DNA from: Pseudomonas sp. MWU13-2100
Lineage (GTDB): Bacteria; Pseudomonadota; Gammaproteobacteria; Pseudomonadales; Pseudomonadaceae
Direction of reading: 5' to 3'
NCBI RefSeq assembly: GCF_023242365.1
Contig: NZ_JALLIX010000014.1
Location: forward strand, 62,001 to 126,000
DNA: 64,000 nucleotides
The notes below the pieces were generated by a model, which worked only from the letters and a program-made list of their open reading frames with translations, ran no database searches and was not told the origin of the DNA. How positions within the stretch are numbered: position 1 is the first letter of the stretch; every line of letters starts with the position of its first letter. This document shows positions 16,736 to 23,890 of the stretch, in pieces. A program made the position numbers and the translations under genes.

Positions 16736-17283
16736 TCACAGCTAAAAGATCACTGATACTGGCCATTGCACTGATTTGCAGCGCATGTGCTCGGACACCC
16801 AACATCCCGACTGCGTCATTGACGTTTTTAGGATTTGCGCACTATGGCGACACGCTGCTTTACGTGACGCTCGAATCAGATCAAGATCTTAGCGACGTCT
16901 TCAATATCTACGAAAAACAGAATCAAAACACCCCTACACTTATATGCTCCTTGGATCATGACAAGAACTTTGATGTAAACCACACAATTAAAATGCGAGG
17001 CCTAGGCCTTTTAGAAGCTGACGCCACACCCAGTAAAAATGGACACTTTTACTTCCGCTCTTGGCTATCATTCAACACAACCGAAGAAAGAGGGATATCT
17101 ATCCCAACCCCAATAACTTCGGGCACAGTCTTAGAGACTCTGTTAGCGGGGCAAGAGAGCATCCCATGTCAGGTATACATCACCGCTTATGGATTCAAAG
17201 CTTATTACACCAACACCGTATACATCCCTACTTCAGACCTGATTACAGATCTAAAGAACAATACAAACGAACATCATCAGTAA
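16732..17283 (+). CDS. Putative lipoprotein immunity protein for the lipase effector
   Basis: A 183-residue protein with a lipoprotein-type leader (MITAKRSLILAIALICSACA), likely lipidated at the Cys in CSAC, followed by a beta-rich periplasmic domain of no family I recognise. It overlaps the lipase gene by 4 bp, so it is made together with it. Immunity proteins of type VI lipases act in the periplasm and are often lipoproteins, which fits. Codons are AT-richer than those of the core genome. The function is inferred from position and localisation only. Confidence 0.7.
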   Translation: MITAKRSLILAIALICSACARTPNIPTASLTFLGFAHYGDTLLYVTLESDQDLSDVFNIYEKQNQNTPTLICSLDHDKNFDVNHTIKMRGLGLLEADATPSKNGHFYFRSWLSFNTTEERGISIPTPITSGTVLETLLAGQESIPCQVYITAYGFKAYYTNTVYIPTSDLITDLKNNTNEHHQ

Positions 17284-17336
17284 TTATTTTTCGCGAACAT
17301 ACTCATTTGACGATGTCGTAACCACTTACAAGGGAT

Positions 17337-17694
17337 TTGGTGGAGCCACAAAATAAAACTACGCTCTACCGCTTGCATCTCTCTTTGTTTTTAGTCTTTT
17401 CTGCAAATGCAACGGATGTGCCAATCACGAGTGGAATGCCGTTTTTAAGTGCGCGAAAAGCATTGATTAAACATGGCTGGAAGCCAAGTTTAGCGAACGA
17501 GATGCAGCCAGCAGGCACTGCGGAGACCCTTAAAAACATGGGCATTATTGAAATAGGAAGATGCACTCAAGGAGTGCAACACTGCAAATTAAATTATAAA
17601 AAATAATATATACCTCGGAATCACCACTACCGGCGAAGAAGTAAAAGACCTGAAAATTGATGCGTGGAATTTCAAGTGCCCCGAGACAGATTAG
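17337..17694 (+). pseudogene. Frameshifted exported protein, paralogue of the following gene
   Basis: The frame opens at TTG 17337 (or GTG 17340, with AGGG five bases before) and encodes a leader (LHLSLFLVFSANA) and a domain with SARKALIKHGWKPS. It stops at 17604-17606, directly after six A residues (17598-17603). Shifting by one base restores YLGITTTGEEVKDLKIDAW and the remainder to a stop at 17692. Both halves align with the neighbouring 137-residue protein (AARAKLVKQGWKPT; CLRVDTIGEQFNDMTITRW), so an extra A in the homopolymer has broken the gene, or polymerase slippage rescues it, or the base is a sequencing error. Likely role: immunity or a related periplasmic protein. Confidence 0.75.
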
Positions 17695-17754
17695 AGGAAC
17701 ATCAATATCAGCCCGCCATTTTTCGGGCATTGCTTAGGGTGGAGGAATTGTCAA

Positions 17755-18168
17755 ATGAAGGCTTCGATCCTCGCGCTCGTCGCACTTTATTGCATTGGCA
17801 CCAGCGCAGCGTTTGCAGATGGCTCGCAGGCGACAAGCGACAAGCGCGGGCCGGCAGGCATCGCCGTCGGTGAGCCCTTGGTCGCTGCCAGGGCCAAGCT
17901 CGTCAAACAAGGATGGAAGCCGACGCGGATGCATACCACCGATGGCTATGAATATAGTGGCGTGGAGCGGGAGCTGGCTGCACGCAAGTTCTTCGAGGTC
18001 GATACCTGCTCTTTTGATAGCTCGCGTTGCATCTTGTTCTACTCAAAGAACGGCGCTTGCCTGCGTGTCGACACCATTGGGGAGCAATTCAATGACATGA
18101 CGATTACGCGATGGGCCGATGAGTGTCCTGACGCAACTCCAAAACCAAGTAAGCGCGGCGCAGGATAG
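17755..18168 (+). CDS. Exported protein, intact paralogue in the putative immunity cluster
   Basis: A 137-residue protein with a Sec signal peptide (MKASILALVALYCIGTSAAFA) and a small Cys-containing domain: GEPLVAARAKLVKQGWKPT, then VDTCSFDSSRCILFY, CLRVDTIG and a final WADECP. Four Cys residues could form two disulfides in the periplasm. It is a diverged copy of the frameshifted gene just upstream, which lacks part of the middle. Tandem duplicated periplasmic genes behind an effector are common for immunity proteins. GGAGG lies 9 bases before the ATG. Its GC content is closer to core genes than that of the upstream copy, hinting at a separate origin. Confidence 0.75.
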   Translation: MKASILALVALYCIGTSAAFADGSQATSDKRGPAGIAVGEPLVAARAKLVKQGWKPTRMHTTDGYEYSGVERELAARKFFEVDTCSFDSSRCILFYSKNGACLRVDTIGEQFNDMTITRWADECPDATPKPSKRGAG

Positions 18169-18488
18169 CAACCGACCATTTTGAATGGGGGCGACATTTG
18201 CCAGTACCTGGCCCAGCGCCGAAAATTGCGGTCATTCAACCTCAATGTGATACCCCCCTCACATACGCCTGGCACGCCGCCAAGGCAATCAATCCTTGGT
18301 CGCCGTCGCCGGTGATTCCGATAATTCGTTGAGCATGCGCTGGAGTAAGCTGGACACGTGCTCTTCCATGAGCCACCCCGCCGGCACTAGTGGCGGAAGG
18401 CCCAGCACGACCTCCTCTCCGGCATCCTACCGAACGAACACAATCCCCAGCCCCACTGCTATGCTCCGGTCATTACGGAGGCCCAACC
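18169..18488. other. Spacer with a short leftward open frame
   Basis: A leftward frame (18289-18426) without a proper start encodes a 45-residue peptide ending in SSLLQRMLNELSES and a short tail. An internal ATG with the context MEEHVSSLLQRM would give about 27 residues. It may be the end of a lost gene. The last bases contain TTACGGAGG, the ribosome binding site of the next gene. Confidence 0.3.
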
Positions 18489-18698
18489 ATGCCAAACACA
18501 GACCTGCTGCCAGCCCTTCTCACCAAGCTCAATGAGAACCAGCTCGCCCTGGGTGCCGCGATCGAGGAATTGTCCAACTGGGTCGAGCTGCGCGGCTCCG
18601 TCGAGGTGGCCGACAACATCCGCGCCGCACTCTGGCCGCAGGACAACAACCTTGAGTTCATCAGCATGAGCTTGGCAGTGCTCAATTCACCCGAGTGA
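18489..18698 (+). CDS. Small hypothetical protein, 69 residues
   Basis: Starts ATG with GGAGG seven bases upstream and encodes a helical, soluble protein: MPNTDLLPALLTKLNENQ, then ALGAAIEELSNWVELRGSVE. The pattern resembles short orphan proteins seen in many Pseudomonas accessory regions, with no known role. It lies between the immunity-like paralogues and the bacteriocin immunity gene. A longer frame upstream of 18489 has no coding character. Confidence 0.6.
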   Translation: MPNTDLLPALLTKLNENQLALGAAIEELSNWVELRGSVEVADNIRAALWPQDNNLEFISMSLAVLNSPE

Positions 18699-18852
18699 CT
18701 GATCACCGGCAGGCAGCCGCCGCAGCCACAAGCTCCCGCTCGTATCCCATCCGCTGCCGGTGCTCTGCCAGCTGCGCCCTCACCCTCACCTCCGGCGACA
18801 ACCTCAGCGCCATGCCCCCAAAACACCACATCGACACACACAGGAGCCCGAA

Positions 18853-19212
18853 ATGATTGCACTCAAAAGCAGCCTGTCCGAATACTCGGAAAACGAATTT
18901 CTCGAATTGATCAAAGAAATCTGTGGAACTGTCGGCACAGAAGAGTATCAGGACGAATTGCTAGAACACTTCATTGAGGCAACTGGTAATTCCGCTGCAT
19001 CTGACTGGATCGACTACCCAGAGGACGGCGAGGACGACTCGCCTAAAGGCATCTTGGAATCCGTTAAGGCGTGGCGTGCTGCTCAAGGCTTGCCAGGCTT
19101 CAAGGTGCAGGAGGGCCTGCTCCGACAGCTGCTTGCCGTAGCGGCTTTTGAGCGGCTTTTGGGGACAGATCTATTTTCACATCAGGGAGGCGAGGTACTC
19201 GGGAGTAATTGA
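18853..19212 (+). CDS. Colicin/pyocin DNase-type immunity protein with C-terminal extension
   Basis: A 119-residue protein whose first 84 residues match the Im2/Im7/Im9 family that neutralises nuclease colicins and S-type pyocins: LSEYSENEFLELIKEICG, then SDWIDYPEDGEDDSPKGI and VKAWRAAQGLPGFK. Family members normally end here, at 85-88 residues. About 35 extra residues follow, ending near a GGGGACAGATCTATTTTC stretch of the sort seen beside mobile elements, so the original stop was probably lost by a rearrangement. No nuclease bacteriocin gene lies nearby, so it is an orphan immunity gene. AGGAG precedes the ATG at 18853. Confidence 0.85.
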   Translation: MIALKSSLSEYSENEFLELIKEICGTVGTEEYQDELLEHFIEATGNSAASDWIDYPEDGEDDSPKGILESVKAWRAAQGLPGFKVQEGLLRQLLAVAAFERLLGTDLFSHQGGEVLGSN

Positions 19213-19452
19213 GTGCATAAAAATGTAAACCCTCCTTTCCGAAATGGGGCAATCACAAATCAAAACAGGGTAATACCCTCATAAAATACCCCATTTAAAT
19301 GCTCCATTACCCCATTTACGACTGGTCTGAGAGCTTGAAAAGGCAAATGACAAAGGGAATGGGACACAAGGGACAACAAAACAGGCTTACCAAAGATCAA
19401 GGCCGTACCACTGCCTCCTTTGGCAATGGTAAGGCTCACCGCAAGCGGATAA

Positions 19453-19941
19453 TCACAACGATCCGTTCGGCCACTGAGTTGGAGCACACTCAACCGACGG
19501 CATCAGCACCGGCATATCCCGCCATCTGATCCAAGGCTCGTTCTGCCAGTGCAACAGGCTCACCGAATGTCCAGCCCACTGCAGGGAACTGAGGCTGGGG
19601 CCGTGGTTTGCCACGGTGGACGACATATTGCGCAATGCGGGTATGACTTCGAGGCTAAGCCACTGCCGCAGGTGCTGGTTTTCCGGGATATGGTGATGAA
19701 TCAGCAGCGCATACATACCGGACTCGCTGACCATCAGGGTGTTCTGGATTTTGCCGTGGTAGTTCATCCAGAGATACCGCTGCTGATCAGCATCAAGCTT
19801 ACGGGTCAGACGTTCATCCAGCGCACGGCCCATCATGCGGCCGAGGTCGGTTACGCTGAACCAGGCTTGTGACTCCAGCATCAGGCCATGGATAAAACGG
19901 TTGTGACGGGGAAACCGGATAGGTTCGAAATGTTCGATCAT
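19453..19941 (-). CDS. BRO-N domain protein (phage antirepressor-like)
   Basis: A 162-residue protein starting MIEHFEPIRFPRHNRFIHG. The first 110 residues have the BRO-N/antirepressor pattern (WFSVTDLGRMMGR, DADQQRYLW, MVSESGMYALLIHHH, LRQWLSLEVIPALR). In phages such proteins counteract repressors. The usual C-terminal antirepressor domain is missing, replaced by a short unrelated tail, so it may be truncated. The ATG at 19941 is preceded by GGAG eight bases away. Directly upstream lies a likely C4 antisense RNA, the usual partner of phage antirepressor genes. Confidence 0.8.
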   Translation of the reverse strand: MIEHFEPIRFPRHNRFIHGLMLESQAWFSVTDLGRMMGRALDERLTRKLDADQQRYLWMNYHGKIQNTLMVSESGMYALLIHHHIPENQHLRQWLSLEVIPALRNMSSTVANHGPSLSSLQWAGHSVSLLHWQNEPWIRWRDMPVLMPSVECAPTQWPNGSL

Positions 19942-19985
19942 GATGAGTTCTCCAACTAGCGTTAAAACCGCCGCCTGACGCCAAT

Positions 19986-20080
19986 CAGGGTGGGCGGAAC
20001 CGTATGGGTTGGCGTACCGGCTAGTTGGACCCCGGCGCATCCGAAGATGCCCACATACGGCCCGCCCATAATAGACAGCC
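19986..20080 (-). ncRNA. Probable C4-type antisense RNA upstream of the BRO-N gene
   Basis: On the leftward strand the sequence runs CTATTATGGGCGGGCCGTA, a TGTGGGCATC hairpin, GGGGTCC, then CCGGTACGCCAACCCATACG and GGTTCCGCCCACC. The paired GGGCGG/CCGCCC and CCGTATG/CATACGG segments and their order resemble the C4 antisense RNAs of P1/P4-type phages, which sit just upstream of antirepressor or immunity genes and repress them. Its place about 45 bases before the BRO-N start fits. I recognised it by eye from memory of the family; a covariance search would be decisive. Confidence 0.5.
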
Positions 20081-20089
20081 ACACGCAGG

Positions 20090-20120
20090 ACACGAAAAGC
20101 CGCTATGGCGGCTTTTGTGT
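20090..20120. terminator. Strong hairpin upstream of the C4-like RNA
   Basis: GACACGAAAAGCCGC and GGCGGCTTTTGTGTC form a near-perfect inverted repeat around a TAT loop, with a T-run on either strand. It would end transcripts coming from the right (tRNA side) or from the left. Confidence 0.6.
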
Positions 20121-20376
20121 CTTCCGAACCAGCCAGGACGCCAATCCTGTATCGCTGAGATTCAGCGACACGTGGACCTTAATGCCTGGTGGACGGTTGG
20201 AGATATAGGATATGGGAGCACATATCGTACGAAAAGTCCTGGATTGCGCTCTGATTGCGCGCCAACAAGCCCCCCTCAGAAGTGAGTGCCTATCGAGCGG
20301 GCGGAGACGCAGGGATGGCCGATAATGAATTGTCCGGCCTCGGGCCAAGGCCTGGATCGGGGTATCGATCGACACC

Positions 20377-20411
20377 CTCCAGAAACGACAAAGCCCCGGA
20401 TTCCGGGGCTT
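20377..20411. repeat. 35-bp repeat, copy 2 (terminator of tRNA-Ser)
   Basis: Identical over 35 bases to 2506-2540. It contains the AAAGCCCCGGA/TCCGGGGCTT hairpin and lies 15 bases beyond the 3' end of the leftward tRNA-Ser gene, where it serves as intrinsic terminator. The two copies bracket 17.9 kb that hold the redox cluster and the effector island. Confidence 0.8.
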
Positions 20412-20426
20412 TGAGGTATCTCGATA

Positions 20427-20514
20427 TGGCGGAGGCGCAGAGATTCGAACTCTGGGACCTGTTACAGTCGGCAGTTTTCAAGACTGCTGCCTTAAACCAC
20501 TCGGCCACACCTCC
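20427..20514 (-). tRNA. tRNA-Ser(UGA)
   Basis: Read leftward, the 88-base sequence begins GGAGGTGTGGCCGAGTGG and ends CGCCTCCGCCA with an encoded CCA. The acceptor stem pairs GGAGGTG with CGCCTCC, the anticodon loop is CTTGAAA with TGA as anticodon, the T arm is AGAGTTCGAATCTCT, and a long variable arm (CGACTGTAACAGGTC) marks it as a serine tRNA. It reads UCN codons. It forms the right border of the accessory island, and tRNA-Ser genes are frequent integration sites. Confidence 0.97.
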
Positions 20515-20636
20515 TATGTACTGCGGGCGCCATAATACCGGAATGAAACACACTGTCAAACTCTCGTGATAGCTTGTTACAGAGCCTCTGGTATGATCTT
20601 TGAGACTGAACATTTCAAACCCGAAGGAGTGTCGCC

Positions 20637-21305
20637 ATGCGCGAACAGGATTACGCCGTCAACAGCGTGCAGGCTGAGCAGCTAGAAGTTAGCCGCGTCC
20701 TGCGCAACACCTACAGCCTTCTGGCCCTCACCCTCGCCTTCAGTGGCCTGACGGCCTATATCTCCCAGCAGATGCACGTCGGCTACCCGAACGTGTTCGT
20801 GGTACTGATCGGTTTCTACGGGCTGTTCTTCCTCACCAACAAACTCCGTGATTCGGCCTGGGGCCTGGTCTCCACCTTCGCCCTCACCGGTTTCATGGGC
20901 TATCTGCTCGGCCCGATCCTCAACCGCTACCTGGGCATGCAGGGCGGCGCGGAAGTGGTCAGCTCGGCCTTCGCCATGACCGCCCTGGTCTTCGGCGGCC
21001 TCTCGGCCTACGTGTTGATCAGCCGCAAGGACATGAGTTTCCTCAGCGGTTTCATCACCGTCGGTTTCTTCGTCCTGCTGGGCGCGACCCTGGCCAGCAT
21101 GTTCTTCCACATCAGCGGCCTGCAATTGGCGATCAGCGCCGGTTTCGTGCTGTTCTCCTCGGTCTGCATCCTCTTCCAGACCAGCGCCATCATCCACGGC
21201 GGCGAACGTAACTACATCATGGCGACCATCAGCCTGTATGTGTCGATCTACAACCTGTTTATCAGCTTGTTGCAGATCTTCGGCATCATGGGCCGCAATG
21301 ACTGA
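20637..21305 (+). CDS. Bax inhibitor-1/YccA family membrane protein
   Basis: A 222-residue protein with seven hydrophobic segments, of the Bax inhibitor-1 family (YccA/YbhL-like). E. coli YccA interacts with the FtsH protease; other members act as proton or calcium leak channels. The N-terminal QLEVSRVLRNTYSLLALTL and the C-terminal YVSIYNLFISLLQIFG are family hallmarks, with the acidic residue in HGGERNYI between the last helices. AAGGAG precedes the ATG. It is followed by an intrinsic terminator and then by the tus genes, the usual Pseudomonas order. Confidence 0.93.
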   Translation: MREQDYAVNSVQAEQLEVSRVLRNTYSLLALTLAFSGLTAYISQQMHVGYPNVFVVLIGFYGLFFLTNKLRDSAWGLVSTFALTGFMGYLLGPILNRYLGMQGGAEVVSSAFAMTALVFGGLSAYVLISRKDMSFLSGFITVGFFVLLGATLASMFFHISGLQLAISAGFVLFSSVCILFQTSAIIHGGERNYIMATISLYVSIYNLFISLLQIFGIMGRND

Positions 21306-21320
21306 TCGCACCCGTTAAGC

Positions 21321-21346
21321 AAAAAGCCCGCTTCGGCGGGCTTTTT
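21321..21346 (+). terminator. Intrinsic terminator after the Bax inhibitor-1 gene
   Basis: AAAAAGCCCGC, loop TTCG, GCGGGCTTTTT: a short, perfect GC hairpin followed by T residues. Confidence 0.9.
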
Positions 21347-21416
21347 CTTGCCCGCGATTTAGCTTCTTGGGGGTTCTGGCCTTATTATGACGGCAGGTTT
21401 GCCGACAGAGTCCCCC

Positions 21417-21809
21417 ATGAAGTTTGCCATTGCGCTGTTTTCCGCGCCCCACGCGCCCTCCTCCCGCCGCGCCCTGCTGTTCGCCCAGGCCGCGCTCGCC
21501 GGCGGGCATGAGATTGTGCGGTTGTTCTTTTACCAGGACGGCGTGTACAGCGCGTCGAACAGCGTGGTCACGCCGCAGGACGAGCTGGACCTGCCCCGGC
21601 AATGGGCGGATTTCGTCAGCGAACACCAGCTCGACGGCGTGGTCTGCATTGCCGCGGCCTTGCGGCGCGGCGTGCTGAACGCCGAAGAAGCCCAGCGTTA
21701 TCAACGTTCGGCGGTCAACCTGAGTGCGCCCTGGGCCTTGTCCGGCCTGGGACAGTTGCACGACGCGGTGCAAAGCGCCGACCGTTTGATCTGCTTTGGA
21801 GGGCCTTGA
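21417..21809 (+). CDS. tusD: Sulfurtransferase TusD
   Basis: A 130-residue DsrE-fold subunit of the TusBCD complex, which relays sulfur from TusA to TusE for 2-thiolation of U34 in tRNA-Lys, -Glu and -Gln by MnmA. The sulfur-carrying Cys is Cys77 in DGVVCIAAALRRGV, at the position of the active Cys of E. coli TusD. The ATG at 21417 begins MKFAIALFSAP; ten more codons upstream are open but unlike the family. The gene is first in tusD-tusC-tusB-tusE, all closely packed. The target enzyme MnmA is encoded at 43762. Confidence 0.93.
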   Translation: MKFAIALFSAPHAPSSRRALLFAQAALAGGHEIVRLFFYQDGVYSASNSVVTPQDELDLPRQWADFVSEHQLDGVVCIAAALRRGVLNAEEAQRYQRSAVNLSAPWALSGLGQLHDAVQSADRLICFGGP

Positions 21810-21810
21810 A

Positions 21811-22173
21811 ATGTCCAAGTCCCTGTTGATTGTCAGCCGCCAGGCGCCCTGGGCCGGCCCGGCCGCCCGTGAAGCACTGGATATCGTGCTGGCCGGCGGC
21901 GCGTTCGATCTGCCCATCGGTCTGCTGTTCATGGACGACGGCGTCTTCCAGTTGATGCCCGGACAGAACGCCAAAACCCTGCAACAGAAAGACCTGACCG
22001 CCAACCTCCAGGCCCTGTCGCTGTTCGGCATCGACGAACTGTACGCCTGCGCCGACAGCCTGGCCGACCGCGGGATTTTCCCGACCCAGGTCGCCGGCGA
22101 AGACCTTGAGGTGCTCACCGCTGAACAGCTCAGTGCGCTTGTTAACCGTTATGACCAGGTGATCACCCTCTGA
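21811..22173 (+). CDS. tusC: Sulfurtransferase complex subunit TusC
   Basis: A 120-residue DsrF-like subunit of the TusBCD heterohexamer in the cytoplasmic tRNA thiolation relay. It begins MSKSLLIVSRQAPWAGPAA and shows the GLLFMDDGVFQL stretch typical of TusC. The start lies 1 bp after the tusD stop and its last base overlaps the ATG of tusB. GGAGGG lies nine bases upstream of the ATG. Length is normal. Confidence 0.93.
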   Translation: MSKSLLIVSRQAPWAGPAAREALDIVLAGGAFDLPIGLLFMDDGVFQLMPGQNAKTLQQKDLTANLQALSLFGIDELYACADSLADRGIFPTQVAGEDLEVLTAEQLSALVNRYDQVITL

Positions 22174-22472
22174 TGTCGACCTTGCATGTGTTGTCCCACT
22201 CCCCTTTTACCGACAGTCGCCTGGGCAGTTGCCTGCGCCTGCTGGGCAGCGCGGATGCGCTGCTGCTCTGTGGCGACGCAGTGCATGCCGTGCAACCGCG
22301 CAGCCTGCCATTTGAGGCGCTGGAAGAACGCGCCGATGACCTGAGCCTGTTCCTGCTCGACGAAGACCTGCAGGCCCGAGGCCTGGAATGCCCGAGTTGG
22401 GCCACCAGCGTCGACTATCCGGCATTCGTCGAACTGTCGATCCGTTACGACAAGGTCAACACCTGGCTATGA
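22173..22472 (+). CDS. tusB: Sulfurtransferase complex subunit TusB
   Basis: A 99-residue DsrH-like subunit of TusBCD. It begins MSTLHVLSHSPFTDSRLGSC and carries LLLCGDAVHAV in the central strand and YPAFVELSIRYDKVNTWL at the end, as in TusB. Start and stop overlap tusC and tusE by 1 and 4 bp, so the four proteins are translationally coupled. Confidence 0.92.
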   Translation: MSTLHVLSHSPFTDSRLGSCLRLLGSADALLLCGDAVHAVQPRSLPFEALEERADDLSLFLLDEDLQARGLECPSWATSVDYPAFVELSIRYDKVNTWL

Positions 22473-22804
22473 ACACGTTGACGGTAAATGGACAGTCCAT
22501 CGCCCTGGACAAGGACGGCTACCTGGTCGAACTGGGCGACTGGTCGCCGGAAGTCGCGGCGGCCCTCGCCATGCGCGAAGAGCTGGAGCTGAGCGCCGAA
22601 CACTGGGAAATCCTTGAACTGCTGCGCGGGTTCTACCGCGAGTTCGAACTCTCTCCCGCGACGCGCCCGCTGATCAAGTACACCGCCTTGAAGCTGGGCG
22701 CCGAGAAAGGCAACAGCCTGCACCTCAACCGCTTGTTCAAAGGCACCCCCGCCAAACTTGCCGCCAAGCTGGCGGGCCTGCCCAAACCGACGAACTGCTT
22801 ATGA
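22469..22804 (+). CDS. tusE: Sulfur carrier protein TusE (DsrC family)
   Basis: A 111-residue DsrC-family protein that accepts persulfide sulfur from TusBCD and hands it to MnmA. The catalytic Cys is the penultimate residue (PTNCL, Cys110), as in all active TusE proteins. The body shows DKDGYLVELGDWSPEVAAA and LIKYTALKLGAEKGNS. The start overlaps the tusB stop by 4 bp, and the last 4 bases overlap the next gene. Confidence 0.94.
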   Translation: MNTLTVNGQSIALDKDGYLVELGDWSPEVAAALAMREELELSAEHWEILELLRGFYREFELSPATRPLIKYTALKLGAEKGNSLHLNRLFKGTPAKLAAKLAGLPKPTNCL

Positions 22805-23802
22805 CCGAGTACACGCCGTTGATCACCGAAACGCCCGCCGAGCATCCGTTCGCCCAGTTCGTCCGTATGCTCGGCAAGGGCAAGCGCGGCGCCCGCAACC
22901 TGACCCGCGAAGAAGCCCGCGAGGCCATGGGCATGCTGCTGGATGGCAAGGTCGAGGACACCCAGCTCGGGGCTTTCCTGATGTTGTTGCGGCACAAGGA
23001 AGAAAGCCCGGAGGAACTCGCCGGTTTCACCGAAGCCCTGCGCGAGCGCTTGCAGGCACCCAAGCTGGCGATCGACCTGGACTGGCCAAGCTATGCCGGC
23101 AAGAAGCGCCACCTGCCTTGGTTCCTGCTGGCCGCCAAGTGCCTGGCGCAGAACGGCGTCAGGATCTTCATGCACGGCGGCGGCGCCCATACTGCCGGCC
23201 GCCTCTACACCGAACAGTTGCTCGATACCCTGCGGATTCCGCTGTGTCGCGACTGGCCGGCCGTCGAGCAGGCCATCGGCCAGGGCAATATCGCCTTTAT
23301 GCCCCTGGGCGACTGGGCGCCGCCCTTGCAGCGCATGATTGACCTGCGCAACATCCTCGGCCTGCGTTCGCCGATCCACTCCCTGGCGCGCCTGCTCAAC
23401 CCGCTGGGCGCCCGCTGCGGCCTGCAAAGCATCTTCCATCCCGGCTATCAAGCAGTGCACCGCGACGCCAGCGGTTTGCTGGGCGACACGGTAATCGTGA
23501 TCAAGGGCGATGGCGGCGAAATCGAGGTCAATCCGGACAGCAGCAGCCATCTCTACGGCACCACCGGCGGCGAAAGCTGGGACGAGGAATGGCCGGCGCT
23601 GTCCGAGCAGCGTCATGTGAAACCGGCGAGCCTGGAGCCCGAACACCTCAAGGCGGTCTGGCGCGGTGACGTCGAGGACAGCTACCCGCAACTGGCGCTG
23701 ATCTCGACCATGGCCCTGGCCCTGCGCGGTCTTGGCACACCCCGTGAACAGGCCTTCGAACAGGCCCGTCGTTACTGGGATGCGCGGGATAGATCGATCT
23801 GA
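22801..23802 (+). CDS. TrpD2/YbiB-family protein
   Basis: A 333-residue protein of the anthranilate phosphoribosyltransferase fold, in the TrpD2 (YbiB) branch. YbiB of E. coli binds nucleic acids and lacks the anthranilate-transfer activity. Seen here: the helical N-terminal domain (LTREEAREAMGMLLDGKVED, then LGAFLMLLRHKEESPEEL) and the nucleoside-phosphorylase-like core with HGGGAHTAGRLYTEQ and RNILGLRSPIHSLARLLNP. It overlaps tusE by 4 bp, as is usual in Pseudomonas, so it belongs to the tus operon and may bind RNA. It is often annotated as a glycosyl transferase. Confidence 0.85.
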   Translation: MTEYTPLITETPAEHPFAQFVRMLGKGKRGARNLTREEAREAMGMLLDGKVEDTQLGAFLMLLRHKEESPEELAGFTEALRERLQAPKLAIDLDWPSYAGKKRHLPWFLLAAKCLAQNGVRIFMHGGGAHTAGRLYTEQLLDTLRIPLCRDWPAVEQAIGQGNIAFMPLGDWAPPLQRMIDLRNILGLRSPIHSLARLLNPLGARCGLQSIFHPGYQAVHRDASGLLGDTVIVIKGDGGEIEVNPDSSSHLYGTTGGESWDEEWPALSEQRHVKPASLEPEHLKAVWRGDVEDSYPQLALISTMALALRGLGTPREQAFEQARRYWDARDRSI

Positions 23803-23890
23803 TCGATGATTAACCCCCAGGGTTTGCGCTATTTATTCGAACCAAGGCCTTTAGACTGGACTCCAAAGCACACTTGCCGAGGAGTTTCCG

